Assembly: GCF_009730915.1 (NCBI RefSeq)
Contig: NC_052488.1
Span: 18,408,305 to 18,472,304 of the forward strand
Length of the DNA: 64,000 nt
Source of the DNA: Dioscorea cayenensis subsp. rotundata
Lineage: Eukaryota > Streptophyta > Magnoliopsida > Dioscoreales > Dioscoreaceae
Direction: 5' to 3'
Positions 22,525 to 35,260 of this stretch are shown here, in pieces. Both the position numbers and the translations under genes were made by a program. The stretch's first letter is position 1; every line of letters starts with the position of its first letter. The notes below the pieces were generated by a model, which saw only the letters and a list, made by a program, of their open reading frames with translations, was not told where the DNA came from and ran no database searches.

Positions 22525-22532
<8 letters not shown>
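21492..22532. mobile_element. foldback element or inverted duplication carrying PMD fragments
   Basis: The left arm (about 21492-21937) and the right arm (about 22121-22532) are inverted copies of one another. Shared phrases include GGAATTAGGTAAAACG, AATAGGGTTCATTTGAAGTG and AACAAAGACATGAA. The spacer is about 185 bp. The left arm has an extra ~65 bp with a palindrome (GGGATCATTGATCCC). The arms differ by many substitutions, so this is old. Both carry pieces of a plant mobile domain gene. It could be a foldback transposon or a rearranged pair of identical insertions; no terminal duplication was identified. Confidence 0.7.
22083..22228 (-). pseudogene. plant mobile domain (PMD) fragment
   Basis: Translation of the minus strand gives RYSWGSAYLATLYKFLY, then about 16 residues later ILLQLWSWYRI. 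This is the pattern of the C-terminal part of the PMD (YSWGSACLAYLYRELC ... LLQLWAWERI) as in MAIN/MAIL1-type proteins and transposon-borne PMD genes. The corresponding sense-strand copy in the left arm (about 21800-21935) has lost the Trp and is more degraded. The fragment has no start and no preceding PMD part. Confidence 0.7.
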
Positions 22533-22558
<26 letters not shown>

Positions 22559-22967
22559 AAATTTAAATTTTTAGTCTCCCGGAGAATCCTTCACATATTT
22601 TGTTGAAAATTTTTTTTTTTAAAAATCTGTTAACCTTTTTCAGATATTTTTTAAAAGTCTATTTTTTTTAAAAAAAAACTCAGGTCTCTATTTTCCAGAT
22701 ATTATTATTCTTTTTAAATTTTATTTTATTTTTTTAATCTTTTGTTCTTTTTTTTTTTGGATTTATCCTTTTTTTATTATTATTATTATTTAAATTTTTT
22801 TGGGACTTATCCTTTATTATTTTTTCATGATTTTCATTCAATTTTGTTTTTCAATAAAACTTCAAAAAACTATAAATAAAGCTCCTTAGCCATAAACATG
22901 GCTTGGAGTAATTATTTGTTGACGATCTGCAACCGAGAGTCTGTGATTCGGAACCGAGTCACACAGG
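22533..22967. other. AT-rich upstream region of the WD40 gene
   Basis: It contains an (AT)n run near 22530-22555, long T tracts, and in the last 100 bp less AT-rich DNA likely to be the 5' UTR. A short upstream ATG at 22898 opens a frame of only a few codons. Confidence 0.45.
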
Positions 22968-25900
22968 ATGGAACCGGAATGGAATCGGTCCATCATCGAC
23001 GAAGGAAAAGGAGCCATGGAAATCGAATGGGAACCAGAATCCCTTGATCCAGGAAACGTAAAGCCTCCTCTGCCGTTCCCCGCCGGCGAGCCTAACAATC
23101 AAGGAACCGCTGTGGTTCCTCCCACCAATCGTCCCCCTAACGATGATACTATTGGCGATCTCACCTCCGAACTGCGCAATTTCCACATTGTCCAATGCCC
23201 TGAGGAAAAAGGTATTGTTGGGTTTAATTTTATTTATTTATTTGTTCCTGGACTTGAGACCTATGTTTGTTTTCTTGTGTGTTTTTTTCTGGATCCTTAT
23301 TTGATGAATTTAGTTCCTAGGGTTTCTTCTACTTGATCCTTGTTGTAAGATGTGAACATAGAACTCTTGTTGTTGGTTTTAGGATTTTTCTCTGTTTGTT
23401 TCTTTTTTTGGTTTGCAAGTTTTTTCTGGGTTTTATTGTTGTCTGAGTGTGCTTGGGGATATATTAGCATGGAATATAGATTACTTGTGTGTTTCTGGAT
23501 TTTGGATGATGACTTTGGTAATTCTTGGTTGATTAAGGTTTCCCACAAACTGCATATAACCTTAACCTTGCAAATGAGACAGGGATTAAGAATATCAACG
23601 ATATTGATATAGATAAAGGTGCAACTCCGAAGGGCACTCTGTTTCCGTATGTGCAAGATGGTCTTAAATACGCACAACCGAAGGCAAATTTGCATGCTGT
23701 AGGTATTTTTGCGACCCTACGCGGGATTAGTTTGCACTTTGTCTAAAATGTTAAAATTGGCATCTTTGTTTCTTATGATTTGTGTTTCGTTTGTTTTGTT
23801 CTTTCATCAAGTGTTGTGGCCTTGACCCTGTGGATATTATCACAATTAATGTGGGTAGCTGCTTATCACAAATCATTGAAGATAGGAAGAAAAATGCAAT
23901 TGATCATGGAGAAGATATTGACTATGATGTGTCAGACCAAGAGTCAAACCAATACGAAGTTGTTGTTTATAAAGGTAAAAATGTATATCATTCTTTCTAC
24001 ATTCTTGCTCATATCCCTTTTGTTCTGAAGTATTATTTATCACGACAGAAACAAAATATTTCTGAAAATCCCATTGATTAACTTGCAAAGGTGGTTAGTT
24101 CCTGCTTAATTTGATAGATAGCCTTTCTCATTTATATTGTGAAGAGGCAATCTAACTCACCAATCTTGTTTTATGAGTGGATTACTTCCTGATCATGAGA
24201 CCGTTTCGGTCAAGAGTTATTATTTATTATTTATTATTATTATTATTGGTTTTGCTTATTTTATAGATTTTCATACACTTTTGAATATTTTACGTCATTA
24301 ATCTTGACAAAGATGTGTTGTCACTCACATGTTTTATGCATCTTATACTGAATATTGTCACTCTTTGTACCTCTAATAGGGCCTCCATTAATGGGTCAGA
24401 TCCCTAGTGTGCCATTAGTGACTCATCAAGTTTCTAATGCAGATGTATTTGTCTCGGCAAGACATAGTTTAGAGGTTCGATCAATTCAATTTTGCAAGAA
24501 TATTACCCAAAAAAAAAAATTATACTTTTAATTTGCTGATAAATTTTTATTATACCTTTGTTTTCCTATTTTAGGGTTCTTCATGTGCTTGGAGTCCAAC
24601 AGATTCTCTTCTAGCAATTGGGTGGGTATAGTTTCCTCTCAATATGCTCTTCTCATTTAGAGCTTTTATTTTATATTAACTCTTTGAATTAGCCAAAACT
24701 CCTTATACTAGTGTTGTGTATCATATTGACATGTTGATCATTGTTTTTTATCATTTATTATTTTTTATTATATATATAGATATATATGTGCCATTTCTCT
24801 TAATTCCACTTGCTTATTTGCAAGATTTATCAATGAATAGCTTCCTGTAATTATACTTTATAGATGACTGTTCTTATGCCATTCCCTAGAGCTGATTCAT
24901 TGTTTTCAAGTTATGCAAGCAACTCACTACACAATGTCCAAAGAATTCCTTACTCTTGATATGCATTTGTCATTAGTGCATTCCAGTTATTTGAATATTT
25001 GTCAGTTAAGTTTCACTAATTTAACAGCATTGAGATCCTGAATCTGTTTAGTTTTGGATATACAACACAATAGCTAGGTAACTGGGAAAGTTGTTTCAAA
25101 TTTTATTGCGACCAAAAATGAAAATGCACATGACTGTTAAGGCTGGTTCAACATAAGTAATCTTTATGAAATTGGTTATTTTTGTATGTTTTTTTTATTT
25201 CAACATGCTCTTTTACAATCTGTTCAAAGAGTGTCATATAAGCATTTCTTTGTCTGAGTTTGTTTTACAATATTTTCAAAACTGAACCTTCTGCAAATTT
25301 GATATCAATTGTGAACATGTAAACTTTAAGTCTATAACTCATAATCCCATAACTAAAAGGTATATAAGCAACATTTAAAAATATGCAAACAGCAAGATCA
25401 GCAAAAAAAAATACTATGATCAGTGTCTAACCTGAATTTGAAGTTACCCAACATGAGTTGACATAGGAATGTTAACCCTCATATCTTAAGATTTCTTCAT
25501 GATTATGGGATTTAGCTGCATGACTACTTGTGCAATTATGCTAATGATGTTTTAATCTACTTAAGGATATTTTAGAAAACATTAAGATAAGCATGTTAAC
25601 CTTGTTTTTGTTTGGTGGTTTGGTTTATAGGACTTCACTTTTTTATTATTATTTTTTTATTTTTAACTAATAGATCTTCAAATGCATCGGCGCAAATATG
25701 GAAAATTTCAAATGACTTCTCCAATATGCATGCTTCAATTCCAAGGGTGCATTTTCTTATTCGTTCTGAATCTTCTGATACAAATACTTGTGAGCTAAGT
25801 GTACCAGACACCATAGTTGCTTGGAACGTGAGTTTCACTGTCTCTTTCTATTGATCCCCATGTTCTTGCAATTTTAATGAATATTATAATTTTCTTTCTG

Positions 25901-28900
25901 AGAACTAAAGTAAACCCTTTCCATCCTTTGAGCAGGGGACATAATATTTTTCAGCAGTCATCAAACTAAATGATTTTAATGAATTCAATCACCTGTCATT
26001 TATTCTTATTGCATAGCGGTGATTTTTAACTTGCAGTAAACTACCGTACTGATCTAATACTTGTCATTCAGGGAGAAGGGGAACTACTTGCAACAGGTTC
26101 AACGAATGGGTGGGCAAGTATTTGGTGTAAGAATGGTTAGTTGCTTCTTACTTGTTGTATCTAAATGAAAGAAGTTAAACTGATTATGAAGATGTTGGAA
26201 TTTGAGATATTGTAACCTTGATAAAGTAGTTTCATTTAGTATTTTGTTGATGGTGATTATATCTTGTCTTCCTATTTTCTTATGAAATGGCTGATTCGAA
26301 ACCATTATAATTACTACTATTTTATAAAGATAGGAAATAGGTATTTCAGCCTTCATCGGTACAATGGCTAATCCCTCTAAATACTGCCATGCCAATTATC
26401 TATTTTCCTGTTTCCTTGCACAATGGCTTATCAGAAACCTGCTAATATTGAAGAGCTATGTCCGTTAGTCTATACATTCACTTGTGTTAAAGTCAGAGCT
26501 ACTTGTTGTCACCTTTCATGGGGTAAGTTGCTGTCCTATGGAAGATGGCTACATGATATGCCAGCCTTGCTCAATTTAAAGAAAATTTTGCTGCGATCTT
26601 TGTTTGAATTTGTCTGCATCCTCTCTTTCCATATTGGTGGTTTTAAAATAGTGCTTAGACTTATATTTTTTTTCTACTAACATGCCTAAGAGACCATATT
26701 CTCAATTTATGATTTTGAGAGGAACCGAAGAATGCAATCTCATGAGAGGATCTTTTCCTCATCAATCTTTTTCTGTAACAGAAAGAAGGATGAGGAATTC
26801 AACTTTGTTTAGGGTTGTTATTTAGCAAAAATCTTTTTTATTGGTTGCTGAAGGATCATCCATGCCTCGAAGAAAAATTATCTATATGAATTATGGAACT
26901 ACGAAGGATTATAAACATTCATAATTTACTAAATGGAGTTACTTCAAAAAAATAAATGCATAAGTACATCTGTACGAGTAATATAATTTAGCATACTTTA
27001 AATTCACCACACAAGTGAGTTATATTTGGCTTTTGTTGCAATAAATGTCTTTAGTATTGGTTCCTGAGGGGCTGTCCATGATAATGAATTATAAATTACT
27101 ATATGGATATGGAACTAAAGGAATACATAAGCATATTGTTGTATTTTATTAAATGAAGTTACCTCAGTAGAAAATTAATAGATACCTGCATCAATATGGA
27201 CTAAAATAATATAGTGTTGATTATTTTGCATTCCTTTTTGTCAAGGCGTTCTTTTGACGTTGTGTTGATTATTTCACATGCGATCAAATCATAGCCGCTT
27301 TTATGCTAAGTGGGGATATTTGAACTATCATTTGAAAACTTCTTTTGAATACAATTAACTTAGTTCCTTCCATTAAAACTACTTGATTCTTTCTACATTA
27401 AGTACAATAAGACAAATACCTAAACCCATCATTAAAGTGTTTCTTACATTTGCTTTATGCAATATTCATGGACATTAAGTATGTTTTTCACTTGTATCAC
27501 AAAGTGCCTCAACCTGTGTATTTTGCACAGTTTATACTCTTTTGTTGCCATTGATGCCACAGGTGAATTACACAAGACACTAGACGAACATGAAGAGTCT
27601 ATATCGTGTATAGCATGGAACAGTAAAGGTGATCTTCTCCTAATTGGAAGCTATGAAAGCGAATTTATAATATGGGACACAATAACGTGGAAGCCTAAGC
27701 AAAAATTAATATTTGATTTAGGTGAAACTTGATTCAGTTCTTATAAATAGATTATGTGCTTGCCTTTTAGAAGTCTCTAAATATAGTCATGCTCATAATA
27801 TTTATTTTTTCAGAATTATTGCCTGTTGTTATTGTTGCATGGAGAAACAATACTTCATTTACAATATGCTCAAGGGACTTCAAAATTTTTGTTTGGAACG
27901 TTGGAGATTCTCAGCCAATTATAACTTTTACCGGACATCAAGTTTCAATAAGCAAATGATATAAACATTTTTTAGATTAATTTTTATTAGACATTCCTAA
28001 GTTATAATAATTTGTTGCTGATCTGTTTTATCCCTTAGTGATAGCATGAATCTTTTACTCAGCAATTTTCATAGTTCTGTTCTGTATGCTTGAATGTCAT
28101 TTGGCCAGCAAAATGAGCTTTGACATGCATGCCATTAAGTGCCTTTGTTTTTTTTTTCTTTTCCTTTTGACAAACAATCTTCAACCATGTGGTATTTGTA
28201 ATCTCAAGTTTGAAATTTGACTCCAATAACCTTGATGTGTTGAACTGAATTGTAAGTTTTGATTTCTTTCAAAGTATTTTGTTATATTTATGTATATGCC
28301 ACTTGTGTGATGACTTCATTTGTTTTCATCCTTTGGCTTGGGACCTGTTGCTCTGGCCTGACTGGCTTAAGGCCATCTCATTTTCTGAATGATATTTTTC
28401 AGGCTGTAAATCCTGTTGGCCTACTTTGTGATTTTTTTATTGGATAAATTCTTCATGGAAGTTTAGGTTAATCATGTTATGTGACTTTTTACCTTTATCT
28501 CTGGTAGAAAGAAAATTGAAACAAAAATGCATTGGTGATATGCCTATGGCGCTTGTTGCTGCAGTTCTTAAGACTGCAGAGCATTAAGGCATATTTTGTC
28601 ATCTTACAGTTAGTCATAGATGGTTACATTTGAAAAATGCTCATGATCTTTGTTTTCTGTGGGTCACTGTTTATACCCTTCCTCAAAAGTTTGACTTGCA
28701 TTGGTGATTTAATTTCAGGATGATATTAGTGGTATCAAATGGGATCCTACTGGGACTTTATTGGCTTCATACTCTGATGATGGGGCTATAAAGGTAGCCA
28801 GTCTTTATCAAAGTGGCAATTGTTTTACTCTATGAAGTTTTCTGGCCTATGGATGTTTCACTATTCAAATGAATTAGTCCTCTGATCTTAAGTCAAGTTG

Positions 28901-31550
28901 CATGATTTTGAATATTCTAATATATACCGTACAAAATACAAAACTTGCATAGAGTTTTAATTTGCTATTGGATGTGTACTATGGACACCTATTATGCTTG
29001 AAAAATATAATCTTGGGTTAAGTAGGCCATTCATTGTTGGATTTTGAGACTAAAGCACAGAGAAAAGTCTGTCCTCACACATTAGACCCTGCATGTACTG
29101 TTTGAACTTAACATTTTCAAATTTGGTAGAGTGAAGTTAATTTAAAAATAATACAATCATGAACAAAGCAATGATTTTTACTGTTGGTTGATGTCAGGAT
29201 TTTTTTCATGCGCACAAAACCTCGTTTTTGCAGTGGTGTATTAAAAAGCCAAGCACGAGTTTATGTGTAATTTTTTAATTTCATAGTTGCTCTGTAGTTA
29301 AGAGACTTAAATTCTTTGTGCACTTGGTGTTACTTTCAGTACCCATAGTTTTTATCTTGAAGCCCATACCCTGATTTTGCCATCTTAGGATCTGTTATTA
29401 AGAATGTCATTTTTCTTGCTATAGTGTACTTAACTAAGAAATGTGGCAAATGAAGCAACCTTTCTTCCATAAAAATAATGCTGCTATTTTTAATAATTCC
29501 AAGCCACATTAGCCACATTAGCGAAACATTGTGGAGTTGACTGTTCTTTATGTTTTCGGTTGACTTTTTCTTTAATTTATCTAGTTTTAATCTTGAGGGC
29601 TATATGGAAGTTTCTGTTATGGTATTTGGTGCAGGCTAATCATAATATAACCAGCCTCGTCTTTTTCCCTTTTCTTTTTGTTTTGTCTTGTCTTGTTGGC
29701 TATTCAAGTGGTATATTTCAGCATTTGTATTTTTTTCCCAGATTTGGACCTTGAAACAGGACCAAAGTCTACATAATCTGATGCATTGCGAGGTTTGTCT
29801 TGTCATTATTATTTACACTGAATGATCGTAGTGGAAGTACTTATTTAGCTGCATTTTCAGGGTATAAACAGTATTAGATGGAGCTGGACTGGCCCAGGTA
29901 CCAGCAACCCCAATAAGCAGTTATTGCTTGCTAGGTACATCATGTTAACTTTTTCACTGTATCTTTTGTATTATGCTGTACTGTTACTCCATGTCTTAAA
30001 TGATGTGTTGTGCCCAGCATTTAAGATGGGCACTAAGTTATTGAGTGAAATATGATTTTGTATGATTGTGGAAGGTCTATACAAGAGTTTTATCAAGCTA
30101 GGTGTTTGTCTAAAATTTAGTTTAACATTGAAAAGCCCAGTGAAAGCTCTCAAAACTAATTGAAGAAAAATATTTGTTATCTGAAAGTCGGCTTGTATTG
30201 TCTCTGTGGCCATCCTTTGTGACTTTGTCTAGCACTTCCATTAACCTTTCTTTCTTTCTTCTCTTTTTTGGGAGATTTCTGTTTGGTTTTATGACTCAGA
30301 TATTTAAGCAGGTAGAAGTTAAAATTCTATAACTATATAAATGGATGTTAATTTCTTGGTGGCTATTGCAACAACTGAATGATGATTGCTGTCAATGCAT
30401 CTGTTGCTCTTTGTGGTAGCTTTTGGATGTCTTTCTTGTTACTGTTTGTTAATTCATATTCATATCTCCTTTCTGAAGTATTACACCTTCACTCAACTTT
30501 ATTGTGGTGTTTATTCCTCATGCACATCTGTTCTACACCATTTTTCCCTGTCACATTTACAAGCCTTGCCTCTTATACCATCGTTACCATTAATTAATGT
30601 GATACTTGGCCTGAACACAATGCAACATCTTTAGCTTATTTTTCTTGAGTTTAGACAATATCAATGCATTTGCTCATAACCAATAGTAGGACAAAGTCCA
30701 AAGATGCATTTCTGCACATGCTTGAAAAGTTGAAATTCAAGCATTAGTTAAACTCATGATTGAGCACAAGACAGTTATTGCTAGAAGTGCATCTGTTCTG
30801 ATTTGGCTTTAGATTACTTGGACTTCATTTTCAATGCTAATATTAGAACATTGTAGATGGAAATTGGCAAACAGCCAAAACTTATGATGAGCAGCTTTTG
30901 TATGGGCAAATTTACCTGCACAGTTTCTAATATCTGAAATAAACTCAGCAGAATAAATGCATATACAGAACATTAAAAATTGTTAAAATCAAAAGAAAAT
31001 CATGGAGTTTTCTTGGAGATGTCTGTGACTAATATTTGAGCAGAATTCTCTAAATTTACATGTTTTCCATATGCTGTTCTATTTTATATGATCCTATCAA
31101 ATGCCAGTGCTTTTTAAATTTCCTTGATTTTCACATCTTTTCTTTGACTCATGATCCTGTCAAATGTCAGTGCCGCAAATGATGGAACAGTCAAAATATG
31201 GGATGGCGCACGAGGGCAACTCCTTTACTCCTTCAATGGTCACCGGTACGCTGATCTTTAAATGTTTGACTGATACATCAGTACATAGTTAAGCAAATTT
31301 TGATATAGTAATTTATTTCACTTTTAGCACTAAGGGGCCTGTGATTGAAATGGAGTTTAGTCCGGATGGTGACTATATAGCTAGTGAATCAGAGCAATGT
31401 TTACTGATATGGAAAGTCAAAGATGGGACGATTGTGAAGTTCTGTAGTGGCTGTGATCCTTGGCGTTATAATCTTTCTTGGAATAGAGAAGGCAACAAAA
31501 TAGCAGCAGGTTACACAAATGGCAGCCTTCGTGTGCTTCGCTTGTGGTAG
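22968..31550 (+). CDS. HOS15/TBL1-like WD40-repeat protein (14 exons, 570 aa)
   Basis: Exons: 22968-23211, 23538-23698, 23812-23974, 24380-24474, 24575-24621, 25674-25827, 26072-26135, 27563-27721, 27814-27941, 28719-28793, 29742-29792, 29861-29934, 31171-31245, 31328-31550. All junctions are GT-AG, stay in frame and sum to 1713 bp. Order: an acidic/Pro-rich N-terminus (~1-65), a degenerate LisH region across exons 1-2, a linker (LDPVDIITINVG where HOS15 has QPLDLISKDV), then WD40 repeats (CAWSPTDSLLAIGSS, WNSKGDLLLIGSYES, WDPTGTLLASYSDDG, SAANDGTVKIWD, FSPDGDYIASES, WNREGNKIAAG). Known HOS15 is a nuclear adaptor linking histone deacetylases and CUL4-DDB1 ligases to chromatin. Here many WD40 positions and the LisH are divergent, so it may be a fast-evolving paralogue. 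Start chosen as the first ATG in exon 1. Confidence 0.8.
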
Positions 31551-31606
31551 ATTCTTTTTCTGTGCATTGAGAAGCTATGTGGTCTTTTGTAAACCTGGTT
31601 CCTTTA

Positions 31607-31610
<4 letters not shown>

Positions 31611-31654
<44 letters not shown>
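31611..31654. repeat. (TA)n microsatellite
   Basis: About 22 TA units in the 3' flank or UTR of the WD40 gene. Confidence 0.95.
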
Positions 31655-31658
<4 letters not shown>

Positions 31659-33030
31659 TTTTATTTTATTTTATTTTTTCTTTATATAGTTGATTTATAC
31701 ACCAAGAATTGAGGGTGCCCAAGGAGATGAGTTCTTTTCTAATTTCAGTAACTTAAACATACATGTTACAGTGGTTGGAACAATACAATCACACATCTTA
31801 ACCTTTGTTATTAGAATCAAATAACAACAACAATCTACATGGTTTCCCAGCAAAGCTTCATTTCAATTATATCTCATTATCAGCTACTTACTTTCGTTAG
31901 GAGTGAGACATGAATCATTTCGTCTAATGAGATAAGCTTTCTCATCTTTTCTTCAATTTCCGAAATAAAAAAGTGATAAAGTTTTCTTTTTCTTTTTATT
32001 TGAATTTTAAAATGCATTTAAAATAATTCATTCATTTCCACCGTTTTTATCTTAATTCATTTGTTTCTTGGAAACTTTAATCTAATATTGAGGTGGTTTT
32101 GCTAGTTTTTTTTTTGTCCATATTTTAAATGAAGTTATTGGTTTTTTAATTTTTTTTTTTATCATATCCTATTTGTATATTTTTTACTTGGGGTGCATAG
32201 ATTATTTATATTAATTTTATTATTTTTTTTATATTATTTTTTACATAAAATAAATGGACAAGATTGTTTCTAATTTTAATAATTAGGTTTCTAAATTATT
32301 TAATTTTTTAAGGATTAAATCTATTTTAGCATCCATTTTAAAATCAAGTTTTTACTAGTATGCTAGGATTATGTCTAAAATGTGCACAGTTAATTCTACT
32401 AGGAATTTTAATAAGTTACTTTTTCTATTTTATGAAAAGTTCACATCTTAAGGTAGTACAAATTTTTCTTACAACCAAGAAAATTTTAATTAAAATAGTA
32501 GTAATTATTAAGATACATACTACTTGCATTATGAATATTATTTCTATTAGATTATGAAAAACTGGGAGATTATGCATCATAAAATAATCTTATTAAATAC
32601 TACTTTTAGTCAATCATAAAATTGACTAAATACTAAATTATTATTCTAGAATTAAAACTTTACTAAACATTATTTATGCTGAAATCTTTAATTGCTTGAA
32701 ATAAATCTTAATAAATAAAAATAAGTAATGAGTAAACAAGATTCTCAACATTTAATATTTATAAGAGTTCAGACTTATCTCGACTTTCCCCTAAAAAGAC
32801 CTCTTATCCTCTAGCAGATACTATTGGCGCTCTCTATTTTATCTTATCTCTTCATACCATGTGGATCAGTTTTTTTCCACATTAAAGATTATTTTAAGTT
32901 TCATTTTAAGATTATGAATTAACAAAAGTTATATAACTTAGCTAAATCTTACTGTCTACATGTTAGAGACTCGTTAAAGGTTTACCCCTACATGATGAAG
33001 ATTACCATGTTTTTTAGGATTAAAATTATA
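31655..33030. other. AT-rich intergenic DNA, no gene recognised
   Basis: T-rich and A-rich low-complexity DNA. The right part may be the remains of the interior of the LTR element whose primer-binding site lies at 33031-33046. No coding domain is visible. Confidence 0.4.
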
Positions 33031-33430
33031 GCTCTGATACCACTATGGGATTTGTTGTGTCTTTGAACTTTGGTGATGGATTTAAAATCTAGAAATCAAA
33101 GTGAAGTAAAAGTTAAGGTTAGAAGTGTAGAGATGAAATGATTATAAAACTAGATGATTTATTGCTAGCAATGCTTTGGATCTCACCGAGTATTCGTTAG
33201 TCCTTTACAAATACACTAGCCTTTTATATAAACAAGGAGGGGGCCGGAATAAGTTCAAGGTTTCTTTGAGAAGAAGCAACTCAATAGCCGACACAAACTT
33301 GATTAACATGATAGAGAGGATATATGTTCTCCACTATCTACCAGACACTACATTACTATTACAATGGTTCATAAAGGGACTTATATTGTTTACAAGATTA
33401 TTTTACACACTAAAAAATAAACATTGCTTT
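33031..33430 (-). mobile_element. LTR retrotransposon remnant: primer-binding site and LTR (minus strand)
   Basis: On the minus strand TGGTATCAGAGC (33033-33044) is the primer-binding site complementary to initiator tRNA-Met. It directly follows a sequence ending in CCCA (LTR end at about 33049). Further into the LTR on the same strand is a TATA box TATATAAAAGGC (about 33210-33222). The far LTR boundary and the second LTR were not found, so the extent is approximate. The copia superfamily is likely given this PBS but not proven. Confidence 0.6.
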
Positions 33431-33589
33431 GTATGATGCATATTGTAAAGAGTGCCTTGTTCACTTTGTAATTTAAATTAAAAAAAAAAATTGAATCAAG
33501 TGACATTTGATTCCAATTGTTTATGGATGATATTGATTGAGAGAAAACAAACACAAAATTTTAGAGCAATGGAAAAAAAAAATCTCATT

Positions 33590-33655
33590 TTGTGATGGAT
33601 AAATTTGATGGTGGATAGGACTATGAGCTATGGAAAGTTAAAAGTACAAGATGCT
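33590..33655 (+). pseudogene. copia-like gag N-terminal fragment (doubtful)
   Basis: The frame reads MDKFDGG, a stop, then DYELWKVK. This resembles the F-D-G-x-x-Y-x-x-W-x-x-x motif at the start of copia gag proteins. It is short, interrupted, and on the opposite strand to the neighbouring LTR remnant, so it would be a separate fragment. Confidence 0.3.
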
Positions 33656-34500
33656 ATGTTTCAAAGAAGGTAACTTAGGGTTTAGAAAAAATTAAAAATA
33701 AAATAAAATAATAAAAAATCACTAATCAATGAGATTAAGTTCAGATGAATATTTGAAACTAGTTTGTCAAATCATAGAGTTACCGTTGCATCAATGCTTG
33801 TTTACAAGCAAATAAGATCAAATAACAATAATGAAGATAAGAAATGCATGCATCAAACACATAAAATCAAATTTCTTTTAAAATTTAGTGAAACAAAACT
33901 TCAAATAAGATCACAAGCGTTGAAAAAATCAAAGATCTATATATCCTTTATCAATTGGCCAAATTTCAATTTACCCACATTACAATCATTTACTAAACTA
34001 CTCTCTAGAACCTTGTTCTTCCAAGTGCTTTTTGAGAGGTATTTTATAATTTTGAGCTCTTTCCACAAAAATTAAAAAATTAAATTAAATTAAAATAACA
34101 AGGTCTAACAAAGAGTATCTTACCCTTAACTCTATATATAGAGTTTGTTTCCTTTCAACAGTCAATGCATTTAACCTCTATAGTTACATCAATGACCTTA
34201 TGCTTCTGATTTGGGTTTTTTGCAGTCACTGACTTTGTAAAAATAACCCCTAACAAAGGCATCTTCTTTGAATTAATGCTGCATAATTTATCTATTTCCT
34301 CAAAACCAAATAAATAAATTAATTAAACATAAAAACATAAAAATAGAAAGAGAAATTCCCATCTGCATTAACATTAACATTCATTAATGGCATCCTATGG
34401 AGTTACAGTCTTACAGAAGGATAACAATAATTTAGTGACCTTGTATAGATATCTCCAAAAGGAAGAAGGCAAATGAAGCAATAAAAGTAGTAAAACAGAC
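33656..34500. other. intergenic DNA, no gene recognised
   Basis: AT-rich DNA containing an open frame of 103 codons (33764-34075) with lysine- and asparagine-rich composition and no recognisable domain; it is treated as chance. Confidence 0.4.
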
Positions 34501-34765
34501 CAAAACTTAATAAATGTTGAGAATTATGGCAGTGATGAATGGCCTCTCAATACAAAAGAAAGCGAAAAAGAGAGAGGGGACCATTAGAGAAAGATTCCAG
34601 ACCAAAGTGGACAATACCAGCAGGATATCTATCCCATCCTGCATTAAAGCTCCCCCACAGTCCCCATTAAAACCTTTAAAACCTTTCAATCTATCATCCA
34701 TGGTGAATTCCAAAACACTGCTATCCTTGATGCTACAAAAGAACAAAGAGATTACATGCATGCAT

Positions 34766-34766
<1 letters not shown>

Positions 34767-34807
<41 letters not shown>
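34767..34807. repeat. (CA)n microsatellite
   Basis: About 20 CA units, preceded by a short GCAT run, downstream of the HD-Zip IV gene on its strand. Confidence 0.95.
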
Positions 34808-34809
<2 letters not shown>

Positions 34810-35000
34810 TACTTGTTCTAGAAACAAAATGTTCTCTGATAAATTGGTATTGATTGATTGATTGATCCATGGAGAGAAGTCAATACCCGAACCATTACCC
34901 TTGCTGCATTTTGTCACAGAGCTATGGTGCGTTCTTGACTCCCTCTGTAAACTGTCACAGGATTCATGTAAAAAGTTCAATCTCTTCTTCTCCTTCTTCA

Positions 35001-35002
<2 letters not shown>

Positions 35003-35049
<47 letters not shown>

Positions 35050-35094
35050 GCTGTTGCTGTGGTTGTTGTTGTTATTGTTGTTGTTGGTGTTGTT
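35003..35094. repeat. (TTG)n / (CAA)n microsatellite in the ROC8 3' region
   Basis: About 30 TTG units with a few CTG/GTG/TTA variants. On the strand of the HD-Zip IV gene it is (CAA)n and begins about 165 bp after the stop codon, so it is probably in the 3' UTR. It yields poly-Leu and poly-Cys open frames that are not genes. Confidence 0.9.
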
Positions 35095-35260
35095 ATGAGT
35101 CTGGCATCAGCAGCAGCTCTTGATGAGTAGCATTCATGGTGGCAACTAACCAAGAAGAAGGCTTAAAGTCCTCTCATGAATGCTGACTTCAAGAGCTCAC
35201 TGAGCCTGTAGTTAAAAAAGGTTGAGGGTGATTGATTTTCAGGTCTCTTTCCAGGACACT

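Noticed and set aside
23352..23612. Open frame covering the first intron of the WD40 gene
   Set aside because: It is hydrophobic and T-rich with intron composition. Direct joining of 23211 to 23538 restores the LisH alignment without it.
34862..35123. Open frames with poly-Leu and poly-Cys on the + strand
   Set aside because: They are produced by the (TTG)n microsatellite in the 3' region of the HD-Zip IV gene.
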